A stretch of DNA of 64,000 nt from Desulfonatronovibrio magnus (GCF_000934755.1 NZ_JYNP01000018.1:1-64000); one strand, 5' to 3'. Counted from the first letter of the stretch, positions 37,486-45,579 are shown. Translations and numbers: made by a program. Notes: generated by a model not told the origin, from the letters alone.

Positions 37486-39687
37486 ATGAAGGACAAGTTG
37501 CCCCCCTTAAGCCGAAGAAAATTTCTCAAAACCAGCCTTGCTGCTGCAGCTGTCACTGCAGGAGCGGGTACTCCCTTAGTCAAATCCCTTGTACCTGGAG
37601 CTCACGCTTCAGGGTCCAGGCCACCAAAAGGAGATCTTACTTCTCACTTTACTGCCTGCGACATGTGCTTCAACAGATGCGGCATGATCGCCCGAGTGCG
37701 CAACGGCGTAATTGAAAAAATCGATCCTAACCCGAAATTTCTAAAATCAAGAGGCATGATCTGTGCCAGAGGCAATGCTGCCACCAACCATATTTATGAT
37801 CCAGACAGACTGAAATATCCTTTAAGAAGAACAGGTAAACGTGGAGAAGGAAAATGGGAGCGAATCAGCTGGGAAGAAGCCTTAGACTATACAGCTGAAA
37901 AAATGCTGGAAATTGGCGAGAAGTACACCCGATGCGGAATGATGTTTATTCCCGGTTCTGACATGCAGTCCCAGTTAGTGCATAGATTTGCCGAAGTATA
38001 TGGTTCATTCAACATCACCTCACATGAAACCCTTTGCCTGCTCAGTAAAAACAGAGCTTACTTGGATACCATCGGGGAAGTGCCCTACCCAGACGTTTTT
38101 TACAGTAAATATATCCTTATTGCTGGAGCCAATCCTTTTGAAGCCATTATCACTCCAGACACCATGGATTTTTTTGAAGCCCGTAAAAACGGCTGTAAAA
38201 TTATTGTTCTTGACCCAAGATTCACCAAAACCGCGGCCATGGCAGACGAGTGGTACCAGATCAAGCCTGGTACAGATATGGCTTTTTTCCTGGCCCTTTG
38301 CCACGTCATTGTCAAAGAAGAGCTTTACGACCGTGATGGCTGCTGTCCTAAAATGACATACGGCTTTGATGAGTTTTTCCTGCACATTCAACAGTACACA
38401 CCTGAATGGGCTCAGGAGGAATGCGGCATTCCATCTGAAGACATTATCAGAATAGCGAGAGAAATAAGTGCTGCTGCACCATCTGCCATGGTTTACCCTG
38501 GTAGACGCACATCTGATTATAAGGATTCCACCCAGATAAGAAGGGCCATGGCTATAACCAATGCCCTTCTGAACAACTTTGACAAGCCGGGCGGCCTGCT
38601 GGCCCTGCGCGAAGTGGGAGTGAAAACACCATATTATGATGTCCCGTGGTATGACGACAACCCTTTTGACCGGGTTGAAGCTGGACTGGTCCCGGGATTG
38701 ATAGATCATGAAGGCTCATTTCAGCTCATGCGCGAAGCAATTATTTCCGGAGAGCCATATCCCATCAAGGGCTGGTTCAATTTTAAGACCAACTTCATGC
38801 AGACAGCGGCCAACAGAAACAAGACACTGGAAATGATTGATCACTTGGACTTCATAGTTAATATTGATATCGCCATGACAGATACAGCCTGGTACTCTGA
38901 TGTGGTTCTGCCTGGAGCCAGTTTTCTGGAAAGAAAGGACCCTGTTTCCGCGCTGCAGGGTTCATCAGCATGCGCCTGTGCAGTACTTAGAGATCCTGTA
39001 GTTCCGGAAATGTTTGAGTCCAGATCTCCTTTCTGGATTTGCCAGGAACTGTCAAAAAGAATGGGCTTTGGTGATTCTTTTGACTTTACAATGGATGAAT
39101 ACAGGCAAAAACAGCTTGATGGACTGGACGGGGCTTTGGAAGCCATGCTTAATGATGGTGTTTACTACAACCCCAGCCAGGTGTACGGTATATACTCTGG
39201 ATCTCCTCTTAAAACACTTAGCGGGGTCAAGGAAATATTCAACCAGCGTTATGCCAGATCCGGCGTAGATCCCATGCCAGTTTACCGAAAAAGAAGAATG
39301 CCGGGCGAAAATGAATTCAGGCTGGTTGTGGGTAGAACAGCCTTTTTCACTCACAGCAATACCAATCTTGAACTTCTTACCGAGTTCATGGAAGAGAACG
39401 TTCTGAATATGCACCCTGAACCAGCGCAAAATATGGGACTCAAAGACGGTGATCTGGTGGAAGTGAAAAGCCAGGTCGGTTCCGGCAGACTGCGTCTGGA
39501 GCTGACTCAGGGCATTGAAAAACAGACTGTTTACATGGCCACCGGATTCGGCGCCCTTTCACCCCAGATGAGTCTTGTTCACAACAGAGGAGCCAGTATT
39601 GCAGAAGTTCTTGAGGATTACCATGATGAAATTTCCGGAAACATGGCCATGCATGAAACCCTTGTAACCGTAAGGAAGGTGGCCTGA
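37486..39687 (+). CDS. Tat-exported molybdopterin oxidoreductase (PsrA/PhsA type), catalytic subunit
   Basis: This 733-residue protein has a twin-arginine signal (SRRKFLKTS, with an Ala-rich h-region and cleavage near AHA-SGS). The [4Fe-4S] ligands are C58, C61, C65 and C93 (CDMCFNRCG and ICARG). The Mo/W-bisPGD domain has HETLCLLSKN with a likely Cys metal ligand near C184. A dinucleotide-binding domain (RLVVGRTAFFTHSNT onward) ends the protein. The Cys ligand and subunit partners place it with polysulfide/thiosulfate reductases (PsrA, PhsA) rather than formate dehydrogenase. The substrate is inferred from the rhodaneses downstream. GGAG precedes the ATG. Confidence 0.88.
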   Translation: MKDKLPPLSRRKFLKTSLAAAAVTAGAGTPLVKSLVPGAHASGSRPPKGDLTSHFTACDMCFNRCGMIARVRNGVIEKIDPNPKFLKSRGMICARGNAATNHIYDPDRLKYPLRRTGKRGEGKWERISWEEALDYTAEKMLEIGEKYTRCGMMFIPGSDMQSQLVHRFAEVYGSFNITSHETLCLLSKNRAYLDTIGEVPYPDVFYSKYILIAGANPFEAIITPDTMDFFEARKNGCKIIVLDPRFTKTAAMADEWYQIKPGTDMAFFLALCHVIVKEELYDRDGCCPKMTYGFDEFFLHIQQYTPEWAQEECGIPSEDIIRIAREISAAAPSAMVYPGRRTSDYKDSTQIRRAMAITNALLNNFDKPGGLLALREVGVKTPYYDVPWYDDNPFDRVEAGLVPGLIDHEGSFQLMREAIISGEPYPIKGWFNFKTNFMQTAANRNKTLEMIDHLDFIVNIDIAMTDTAWYSDVVLPGASFLERKDPVSALQGSSACACAVLRDPVVPEMFESRSPFWICQELSKRMGFGDSFDFTMDEYRQKQLDGLDGALEAMLNDGVYYNPSQVYGIYSGSPLKTLSGVKEIFNQRYARSGVDPMPVYRKRRMPGENEFRLVVGRTAFFTHSNTNLELLTEFMEENVLNMHPEPAQNMGLKDGDLVEVKSQVGSGRLRLELTQGIEKQTVYMATGFGALSPQMSLVHNRGASIAEVLEDYHDEISGNMAMHETLVTVRKVA

Positions 39688-40427
39688 TGAAGAAAAAATA
39701 CTGTATGGTCATTGATTCTTCGGTGTGCATTGACTGCAAGGCCTGCATGGTTTCGTGCAAGGTTCAGCACAAGGTTCCCCGAGGTTTCTGGCGTAACTGG
39801 ATTAAAAACTCAGACCCTGACTTTACCCTTGGAAAATATACTTCCATGCACTTTCAGCCTGGTGGATGCATGCAGTGTGACAATCCTACCTGCGTGTATG
39901 CCTGTCCTAGCGGAGCCACCTTCAAGGACGATGAAACCGGTATTATCCATGTCAATGAGGATTTGTGCATAGGATGCGGTAATTGTGTCAAGGCCTGTCC
40001 ATATCATGCCAGGTACAGGCATCCTGTTAAACGTGTTCCGGACAAGTGCGACTTCTGCCGGGAACGATTGGACATGGGACTTCTACCTGCATGCGTGGAC
40101 ACTTGCCCTACCAAAGCCAGAAATTTTGGTGACAGAAATGATCCTGACAGCGACGTTTCAAGACTTTTAAGAGAACAGGAAACTGTGCGCATTGTCAGCA
40201 GACCTGTAGATACCGAACCAAATATGTTTTACCTGTCTTCCACCATGCCCATGGACTGGCCGGGTCCTGTGGAATATCCTGCAGCTCATCAGGCCATGGT
40301 AGGCGTGGTCAACCCACTGGTAAAAGTAGCTGTTGGACTGTCAGGCCTGGGTGTGGCAGCCATGTTCCTGAAGCAGCTTTTTACAAGTGATGAAGCCTCC
40401 CATGAGGAAAAAAAGGAGGAGGTTTAG
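39687..40427 (+). CDS. Four-cluster ferredoxin subunit with C-terminal membrane anchor
   Basis: This 246-residue PsrB/PhsB/FdnH-like protein overlaps the catalytic gene by one base. Cys motifs CIDCKACMVSC, CMQCDNPTCVYACP, CIGCGNCVKACP and CDFCRERL...CVDTCP give ligands for four [4Fe-4S] clusters. Residues about 207-231 form one hydrophobic helix (KVAVGLSGLGVAAMFL), as in formate dehydrogenase-N beta. It links the molybdenum subunit to the membrane cytochrome. Confidence 0.92.
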   Translation: MKKKYCMVIDSSVCIDCKACMVSCKVQHKVPRGFWRNWIKNSDPDFTLGKYTSMHFQPGGCMQCDNPTCVYACPSGATFKDDETGIIHVNEDLCIGCGNCVKACPYHARYRHPVKRVPDKCDFCRERLDMGLLPACVDTCPTKARNFGDRNDPDSDVSRLLREQETVRIVSRPVDTEPNMFYLSSTMPMDWPGPVEYPAAHQAMVGVVNPLVKVAVGLSGLGVAAMFLKQLFTSDEASHEEKKEEV

Positions 40428-40428
40428 T

Positions 40429-41139
40429 ATGAGTGAAAAAATGATCCACCGACATGACAAGGCCGCCATCTTCATCCATTGGTTCAATGCGTTATGCTGG
40501 ATTTTTCTGACTCTCACAGGACTTGGGCTAATTAAAAATGATCAGATCAATCCCATAGGTGCGTGGTGGCCCAGCCTCATGCGATCTATATTCGGCAGCG
40601 GCGAAATGCTATTGAATTTCCACATTTATGTAGGCCTGACCTGGGCTGTAGTCTTTATTCTGTACATTATTTTCAGATTCAAAGACAGTATGGGCTTTTT
40701 AAAGGAATCATTTTCAATTAATCCTGCCAGAGACATGTCCTGGATGATTAAAAAGAATGTTCAACTCACCCTGGGTGATAAGGCCCTGACCAAAATGGGC
40801 ATGGGGACCGATATTCCTCCACAGGGTTTTTACAATGCCGGTCAGAAACTGTTTGCCCAGCTCACTGTTGTTGCCGGGTTAATCCTGGCTGTCACCGGGG
40901 TAATCATGTATCTGTCCACTATGATTCTTAACAATCCGACTCCTGTGGCCTGGTCCAGGACTATACACTTCCTCATGGCAGGTCTGGCCTTTGCCGGACT
41001 CCTGGTTCACATTTACATGGCTGCCATTTCAAGGGAAGAAAGGCCTGCCTTTAAATCCATGTTTTCAGGGTCAGTGCCTGAATCTTATGCCAGGCATCAT
41101 CATGAGCTGTGGTATGACGAAGTAAAAGACAAACCTTAG
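40429..41139 (+). CDS. Cytochrome b subunit of the molybdoenzyme (FdnI/PhsC-like)
   Basis: 236 residues from the ATG at 40429, which follows AAGGAGGAGG; an upstream in-frame ATG overlaps the ferredoxin gene. Four transmembrane helices carry heme-b ligand histidines: FIHWFNALCWIF, LLNFHIYVGLTW, and the last helices with RTIHFLMAGLAF and LVHIYMAA. It would exchange electrons with menaquinone. A terminator follows directly, so the core operon is cytochrome c, catalytic subunit, ferredoxin, cytochrome b. Confidence 0.9.
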   Translation: MSEKMIHRHDKAAIFIHWFNALCWIFLTLTGLGLIKNDQINPIGAWWPSLMRSIFGSGEMLLNFHIYVGLTWAVVFILYIIFRFKDSMGFLKESFSINPARDMSWMIKKNVQLTLGDKALTKMGMGTDIPPQGFYNAGQKLFAQLTVVAGLILAVTGVIMYLSTMILNNPTPVAWSRTIHFLMAGLAFAGLLVHIYMAAISREERPAFKSMFSGSVPESYARHHHELWYDEVKDKP

Positions 41140-41146
41140 ATATTAA

Positions 41147-41177
41147 AGGGTCGTGATTGATTCGCGACCCTCTTTTT
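41147..41177 (+). terminator. Rho-independent terminator after the cytochrome b gene
   Basis: AGGGTCG and CGACCCT (41147-41153 and 41165-41171) form a stem, followed by CTTTTTG. It separates the molybdoenzyme operon from the rhodanese genes, which therefore need their own promoter or read-through. Confidence 0.8.
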
Positions 41178-41343
41178 GAAATTACGATTAAGTTACCGAT
41201 AAAAAGAGTAGTTATTAATCTGCTTTTACAGCTCAGTCTCTTTCCTTGTAGCAAAGCAGAAAATAAACCAGGAACATGTCCGAACAAGATGGCTAAACCA
41301 TTACTTTTTTTAATAACACCCTATAGCTTAAGGAGGTAGCCTT

Positions 41344-42261
41344 ATGAACTCTCAATGGAAAACCATACGAAACTTATTCATTGTATTAGGGATTTCCGTT
41401 TTATTTCTGACCGGCTGTGTAACAAAGGAAGCACCCAAAGCAGCTTATGACCCGGGTCGCATTCCAACTGTAGATGTAGAGTTTGATCCTGCTCAAGTGC
41501 CCAACCCTTTTCATACCATTGTGGGTATTGATTTTGTGAAACCTTTTGTCTGTGACAACCTTTTAAGAATTGAACCCAGAGAAGATGTGGTTCTTATTGA
41601 TTCAAGGCCCAAACGCCCACGCTATGACCGTGGCCATATACCAACTGCCATCAGCATGCCTGACAGCCAGTTCGACGAACTCATACACAAACTGCCTGCT
41701 GATAAGTCGGCCCTTTTAATCTTTCACTGCCAGAACTTTGCCTGACCTCTGAGTCACAACTCCGCCTGGAAGGCGGAAGAACTGGGTTACACCAATGTTG
41801 TTGTCTACGCAGCCGGTAATGTGGAGTGGGACAGCAGATACATTTCATGGACCCTCGAAGACATCACTGAAACCCCCGCAGTAGAGAAGGCAGATGAGCC
41901 TGTTGCTGCAGCACCGGTCTCAGAAATTAAGCAAGGTCCATTTGAAGGATCAGTTGACACAGACTTTTTTATAGAACTGATGACCACCAATCCACACAGT
42001 ATCCAGCTCATTGATGTCCGTTCTCAGCAGGAATTCGGTGCTGGACACATTCCATCATCCATCAATATGACAGTGGACCAGCTTGAAGCCAATATTAATA
42101 CCTTTACCGATGAAAAACCAATAATCTTTATCTGCTCCACCGGTGCCAGAAGTGGCGAAGCATTTTACATGTTTATGGACATGCGCCCTGACCTGACCAG
42201 TGTTTATTATATTGATGCAGAAGTGTCCTATGCTCCGGATGGAAGCTTCACCATAGAATAA
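41344..42261 (+). CDS. Selenocysteine-containing tandem rhodanese lipoprotein
   Basis: One continuous frame interrupted only by TGA at 41743-41745 (codon 134); with UGA read as Sec it is 305 residues. AAGGAGG precedes the ATG. The N-terminus is a lipoprotein signal with lipobox LTGC. Rhodanese domain 1 (about 65-160) has DSRPKRPRYDRGHIP, then FHCQNFA-U-PLSHNSAWKAEELGYTNV in parts: Sec sits at the catalytic Cys position, five residues after a Cys. Domain 2 (about 200-300) has DVRSQQEFGAGHIP and catalytic Cys in FICSTGARSGEA. Homology on both sides of the TGA shows it is not a true stop. It is likely a periplasmic sulfane-sulfur carrier. Confidence 0.88.
41761..41777 (+). promoter_or_regulatory. 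SECIS-like hairpin for the first Sec rhodanese
   Basis: TCCGCC and GGCGGA form a perfect 6-base stem around loop TGGAA. The loop begins 21 bases after the TGA and has G at its second position. Bacterial SECIS elements are small stem-loops about 16-37 bases after UGA with a G in the first two loop positions, so this fits the model for SelB recruitment. Confidence 0.75.
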
Positions 42262-42290
42262 TCTGCCTTTCTTCATTACCTTCTGTTGAC

Positions 42291-42344
42291 GGTCGGAACT
42301 GAAACCTGATATCCTGGTATTGGTTCCGACCTGAAAATTTTTTT
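42291..42344 (+). terminator. Hairpin and T-run between the two rhodanese genes
   Basis: GGTCGGAAC (from 42291) and GTTCCGACC (to 42331) form a 9-base stem around a long loop, followed shortly by a run of seven to eight T (42337-42344). It looks like a rho-independent terminator for the first rhodanese gene. Confidence 0.7.
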
Positions 42345-42429
42345 AAAATGCGAACCATGTCACTATCTAACTGCAAAAAAGACTGAGTATATCTGTTGAA
42401 ACTTCTAAACATCCAACAGGAATATTGTC

Positions 42430-42927
42430 ATGAAAAGAGCCAAAAAAAATTTATTCCCGCTTTTTTTAATCATATCCATCAGCCTGCTTATCTTAAGCCA
42501 CCCTGTAAATGCTGAAAGAACTGCTGGCTGGTGGGACCACGCCCAGAGTGTTGCTCAGCGCGAAGGATACAAAGTAATCACTACCAGCGAACTAAAGCAA
42601 CTCTATCAGGAAGAACAGGATTTCATCATACTTGACAACCGATATACTTACGAACTGAGTAGCGGTTTTCTTCCGGGTGCAATAAATGTCACCTTTGATC
42701 TTTCTCATTTGCAGTCACTTCCTAATGAAAAACGTGCTGAGCTCACGGATGCTTTAGGTGAAGATAAAGACATGACCATAGTAACCTATTGTAGAGATTT
42801 CAGGTGAATCTTAAGCGGCATCGCCGCCAAATGGGCCGTGCGCCTTGGCTATACCGATGTTTACCGATACACTGCTGGAATGGCTGCCTGGACAGAACAC
42901 TATCCTGATGACCTTGAAGGAAGATAA
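42430..42927 (+). CDS. Selenocysteine-containing single-domain exported rhodanese
   Basis: The frame is open except for TGA at 42805-42807 (codon 126); with UGA as Sec it is 165 residues, ending at TAA 42925-42927. A Sec signal peptide (hydrophobic LFPLFLIISISLLIL, cleavage near VNA-ERT) leads to one rhodanese domain: DNRYTYELSSGFLPGAINV, then TYCRDFR-U-ILSGIAAKWAVRLGYTDVYRYTAGMAAW in parts. Sec replaces the catalytic Cys, with the same C-x4-U spacing as in the gene before. Family homology runs unbroken through the TGA. It probably handles persulfide in the periplasm alongside the molybdoenzyme. Confidence 0.87.
42826..42849 (+). promoter_or_regulatory. SECIS-like hairpin for the second Sec rhodanese
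   Basis: GCCAA (42826-42830) pairs with TTGGC (42845-42849) and GGC (42834-42836) with GCC (42842-42844), with a 3-base bulge and loop CGTGC. The loop begins 29 bases after the TGA and has G at position two, fitting the bacterial SECIS model. A competing hairpin (GCGGC/GCCGC at 42815-42827) lies closer to the TGA. Confidence 0.55.
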
Positions 42928-42931
42928 TCCG

Positions 42932-43094
42932 GAAGCATTATGCGTTTCTGTAAAAGTCCAATAAAGACAGTCCCCCGCCGGGCTGTAAGCCTCCAGGCAG
43001 GAAGCCGTGTCAAGCCTTAATAAACCACTTTTACCTTCAAAATCGCTATGACAAACAGCTCATATTTTAAATTTTCAGAAACGCATAATACTTC
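42932..43094. mobile_element. MITE-like element, second copy, overlapping a chaperone start
   Basis: GAAGCATTATGCGTTTCTG (42932-42950) and its inverted copy (43076-43094; one mismatch) bound a 163-base element with the same interior as 26734-26916 (CAGTCCCCCGCCGGGCTGTAAG, GGAAGCCGTG, AATAAACCACTTTTA). It starts 5 bases after the second rhodanese stop, and its right end contains the only good start codon (43048) of the TorD-like gene. Confidence 0.7.
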
Positions 43095-43740
43095 TTCTAA
43101 GCTTCAATATCAGAACCTGTCCACTGAGAGACAGCAAATATTCAAGGACGCGTTAAGACTTTTGATTCATATCTTCTGGAGTAAAGACGGTAAAAAAGAC
43201 TGGGTTGAGCTGATAGACTGGTCTAAGTCAATCTGGATGTCATTGCACAGGACTCCAGAATTTGAGCTTGATCAAACTCTACAAACCATCAACATTCTCT
43301 TATCAGACCTTTCCCATGATGACCTGCAAATAGAACTGGAAAGCGAATTTGTACGCATATTTATCAACACCAGAGGAGGTGTGACTGCGTCTTTGTATCA
43401 CTCATTTTATTATGACGAACAGCATCTGCTTATGAACGAGCCTGCAGCTGAAATGACCCGCCTGCTGGAAGATATCGGGATGGACACCAAGTCGGGCATG
43501 GGTGAACCTCCTGACCATCTTTGCATTGAACTTGAATACCTGCTGTTTCTGCTGGAACACATTGAGCCAGACCCTGACCCGGATCTGATCAAGCATATTC
43601 AGGTGTTTGCTTCTGAATTCATGCTCCCATGGATCTCAAAATTTCAAAAAAGCATTCCCAATTACATGCCTGCCTCTTTTTTTTGCCAGACAGCCCAGAC
43701 CATGAAACAACTGCTCATTATTATTGGAAAGATTGATTAA
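43048..43740 (+). CDS. TorD/DmsD-type molybdoenzyme chaperone
   Basis: A 230-residue all-helical protein with TorD-family marks: a conserved LESEFVRIFINTRGGV and, later, GEPPDHLCIELEYLLFLLE (EPxDH motif). Such chaperones bind Tat signal peptides and aid molybdenum cofactor insertion, so its client is probably the Tat-exported molybdoenzyme at 37.5 kb. The ATG at 43048 lies inside a MITE-like element and has no clear ribosome binding site; the first 15-16 residues are repeat-derived. No other ATG, GTG or TTG occurs before the conserved part. Confidence 0.85.
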   Translation: MTNSSYFKFSETHNTSSKLQYQNLSTERQQIFKDALRLLIHIFWSKDGKKDWVELIDWSKSIWMSLHRTPEFELDQTLQTINILLSDLSHDDLQIELESEFVRIFINTRGGVTASLYHSFYYDEQHLLMNEPAAEMTRLLEDIGMDTKSGMGEPPDHLCIELEYLLFLLEHIEPDPDPDLIKHIQVFASEFMLPWISKFQKSIPNYMPASFFCQTAQTMKQLLIIIGKID

Positions 43741-44126
43741 CCCTGTATAATCATCTGATTAAGTTTTTGACCTTCCTTTGGCCCTTTCAAAAACACACAA
43801 TCTGATAATATCTATCATTCCAGCACGTTAGCCATTTCCATTTTTATGGCACACACTTTGCCCTGTCCGGTATGTCACTTCATTCGGTGCGAGGTGCCGT
43901 ACCCTGGTTGCTGCAAACGTTACGCTTATCCCAAATAACTTCAAAAACTGGCCCCTTATAAAGCTCGGATTGACGGTTAAAGCAAGTTCTTACTCTTTAC
44001 CGTCACTTCGGCGAAACCCGGAATCCAGGTTTTGATGGATGTAAGTTACTCGCAGGTTAGGTCACGGGCTTCACGGGTGAGACATATGCAAAACATTATT
44101 GGAGTAATAAAATACGGAGAAAAACT
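43741..44126. other. Gap with repeat fragments before the second redox pair
   Basis: No gene is seen. A fragment near 43935-44030 (CTTCAAAAACTGG, GACGGTTAAAGCAA, CGGCGAAACCCGGAATCCAG) resembles 25535-25640, and 44042-44090 is a lone spacer-like piece (GTTACTCGCAGGTTAGGTC). The promoter and the ribosome binding site (ACGGAG) of the next gene lie at the right end. Confidence 0.5.
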
Positions 44127-45086
44127 ATGAATGCCAAAAAACTGTCCAGAAGGCACTTTCTGAGCTTCACTGCAGCGGGGGTAGCCGGTATGATCCTGCC
44201 TGGAACTTTAGAAGCTGCTCAAAGAGGACACACCATTGCCACAATGCTGGATATTGAATCCTGCATCAACTGTCGTGAATGCGTTAAAGCATGTAAAGAA
44301 GCAAACAGCAGTAAATTCCCAAACCCGGAGAAGCCCTACCCGGAAATGTTTCCATCCCGGGTGCCGGTTGAAGACTGGTCAGACAAACAGGATGTAAGCA
44401 ATCGACTGACTCCTTACAACTGGCTCTATATTCAAACATCTAAGGGAACGTACAATGGCCGGAATTTTGAGATTCACATTCCCAGGAGATGTCTGCACTG
44501 CCAGAACCCTCCATGCGCCAATTTGTGTCCCTGGGGAGCAGCAGTACGGGAAGTCAGTGGAACAGTCAGAATTAACGACAGGATCTGCCTTGGTGGAGGA
44601 AAGTGTAAAGACGTTTGCCCATGGTTGATCCCGCAACGCCAGACTGGTGTAGGTCTGTATCTTGATCTCATGCCAAGATTTGCCGGCAACGGCGTCATGT
44701 ACAAATGCGACCGCTGTTACCAGAAACTGGCAGAAGGGGAACTGCCTGCCTGCATAGAAGCGTGCCCCATGCAGCTGCAGACCATTGGTCCCAGGGACAA
44801 AATACTGGCTCAGGCCAGAGAGTTGGCTGATGATATTCAAGGATACATATATGGTGACCAGGAAAACGGCGGAACCAATACTTTTTATGTTTCACCAGTT
44901 CCTTTCAATGTTTTAAATGAAAACATAACTACCGGGCCAGGTAAGCCCCATCTTAAACCTGTTGAAAACACCATGAGCAAGTCGGAATATCTTACTGCAG
45001 CCCTGGTTGGTGCGCCTCTGGCCGGTCTTGCTGCTGGCCTGCTGAGTCATAAAGCTGATAAAGATGCAAAAATAGATACGGAGTAA
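44127..45086 (+). CDS. Tat-exported four-cluster ferredoxin subunit
   Basis: 319 residues, beginning with a twin-arginine signal (LSRRHFLSFTAAGVAGM). Cys motifs CINCRECVKAC, CLHCQNPPCANLCP, CLGGGKCKDVCP and CDRCYQKL...CIEACP supply four [4Fe-4S] clusters; the third has an extra glycine (C-x4-C). The C-terminus has a hydrophobic helix (YLTAALVGAPLAGLAAGLL). It is a DmsB/HybA/NrfC-like electron carrier facing the periplasm. It pairs with the next gene (2-base gap) but has no catalytic subunit beside it. Confidence 0.9.
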   Translation: MNAKKLSRRHFLSFTAAGVAGMILPGTLEAAQRGHTIATMLDIESCINCRECVKACKEANSSKFPNPEKPYPEMFPSRVPVEDWSDKQDVSNRLTPYNWLYIQTSKGTYNGRNFEIHIPRRCLHCQNPPCANLCPWGAAVREVSGTVRINDRICLGGGKCKDVCPWLIPQRQTGVGLYLDLMPRFAGNGVMYKCDRCYQKLAEGELPACIEACPMQLQTIGPRDKILAQARELADDIQGYIYGDQENGGTNTFYVSPVPFNVLNENITTGPGKPHLKPVENTMSKSEYLTAALVGAPLAGLAAGLLSHKADKDAKIDTE

Positions 45087-45088
45087 AC

Positions 45089-45553
45089 ATGAAAAACAAA
45101 GTCAACCACATTGCCAAGCGCTGGGAAGTGCATGTTTTTAAAATATCCATTGGCCTGCTTATTTTGTCGGGACTGGCTCAGATGCCTTTATTTAAACGCT
45201 ATTATATTGCTGATATTCCTGGGATGGCCTGGACAGCTGATTATCACTTCAACCATTATCTACACTATATCGCGGCAGCAGTTTTGCTCTTTATTGTGTT
45301 AAAATGGTCAGCCATATTTATAAAAGATAGAAAGCAAGGTGTAAGTCTAACCATGAACGGATTCATAAGGGCAGGTCTGTTTTTGGCTATAATTATCACA
45401 GGCTTTTTAAGGGCTGCCAAAAACTTACCTGATGTTTTCTTCAGCCCCCTGGCCACCACTTCCATAATCTGGATACACCTGGCAGCGGGTGCTTTACTAT
45501 GCGTTGCGGCTATATACGCCAGGTTGGCTGCAAAGCCTTATCTCAATCAGTAA
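45089..45553 (+). CDS. Small membrane cytochrome b-like subunit
   Basis: A 154-residue protein with four predicted transmembrane helices (KISIGLLILSGLAQMP, HYIAAAVLLFIVLKW, IRAGLFLAIIITGFLR, IWIHLAAGALLCVAAI). Histidines in the first two and last helices (WEVHVFKIS, FNHYLHYIAA, IWIHLA) could bind heme b. Along with the ferredoxin before it, it probably forms a quinone-linked electron-transfer module. Too short and diverged to name a family with certainty. Confidence 0.75.
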   Translation: MKNKVNHIAKRWEVHVFKISIGLLILSGLAQMPLFKRYYIADIPGMAWTADYHFNHYLHYIAAAVLLFIVLKWSAIFIKDRKQGVSLTMNGFIRAGLFLAIIITGFLRAAKNLPDVFFSPLATTSIIWIHLAAGALLCVAAIYARLAAKPYLNQ

Positions 45554-45579
45554 AATGGTTTTTTCAGGGTAACTTGAGA

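Noticed and set aside
42815-42827. GCGGC-ATC-GCCGC as the SECIS of the second rhodanese
   Set aside because: Its loop starts about 12 bases after the TGA, closer than the usual bacterial range, and has no G in its first two positions; the stem at 42826-42849 fits better.
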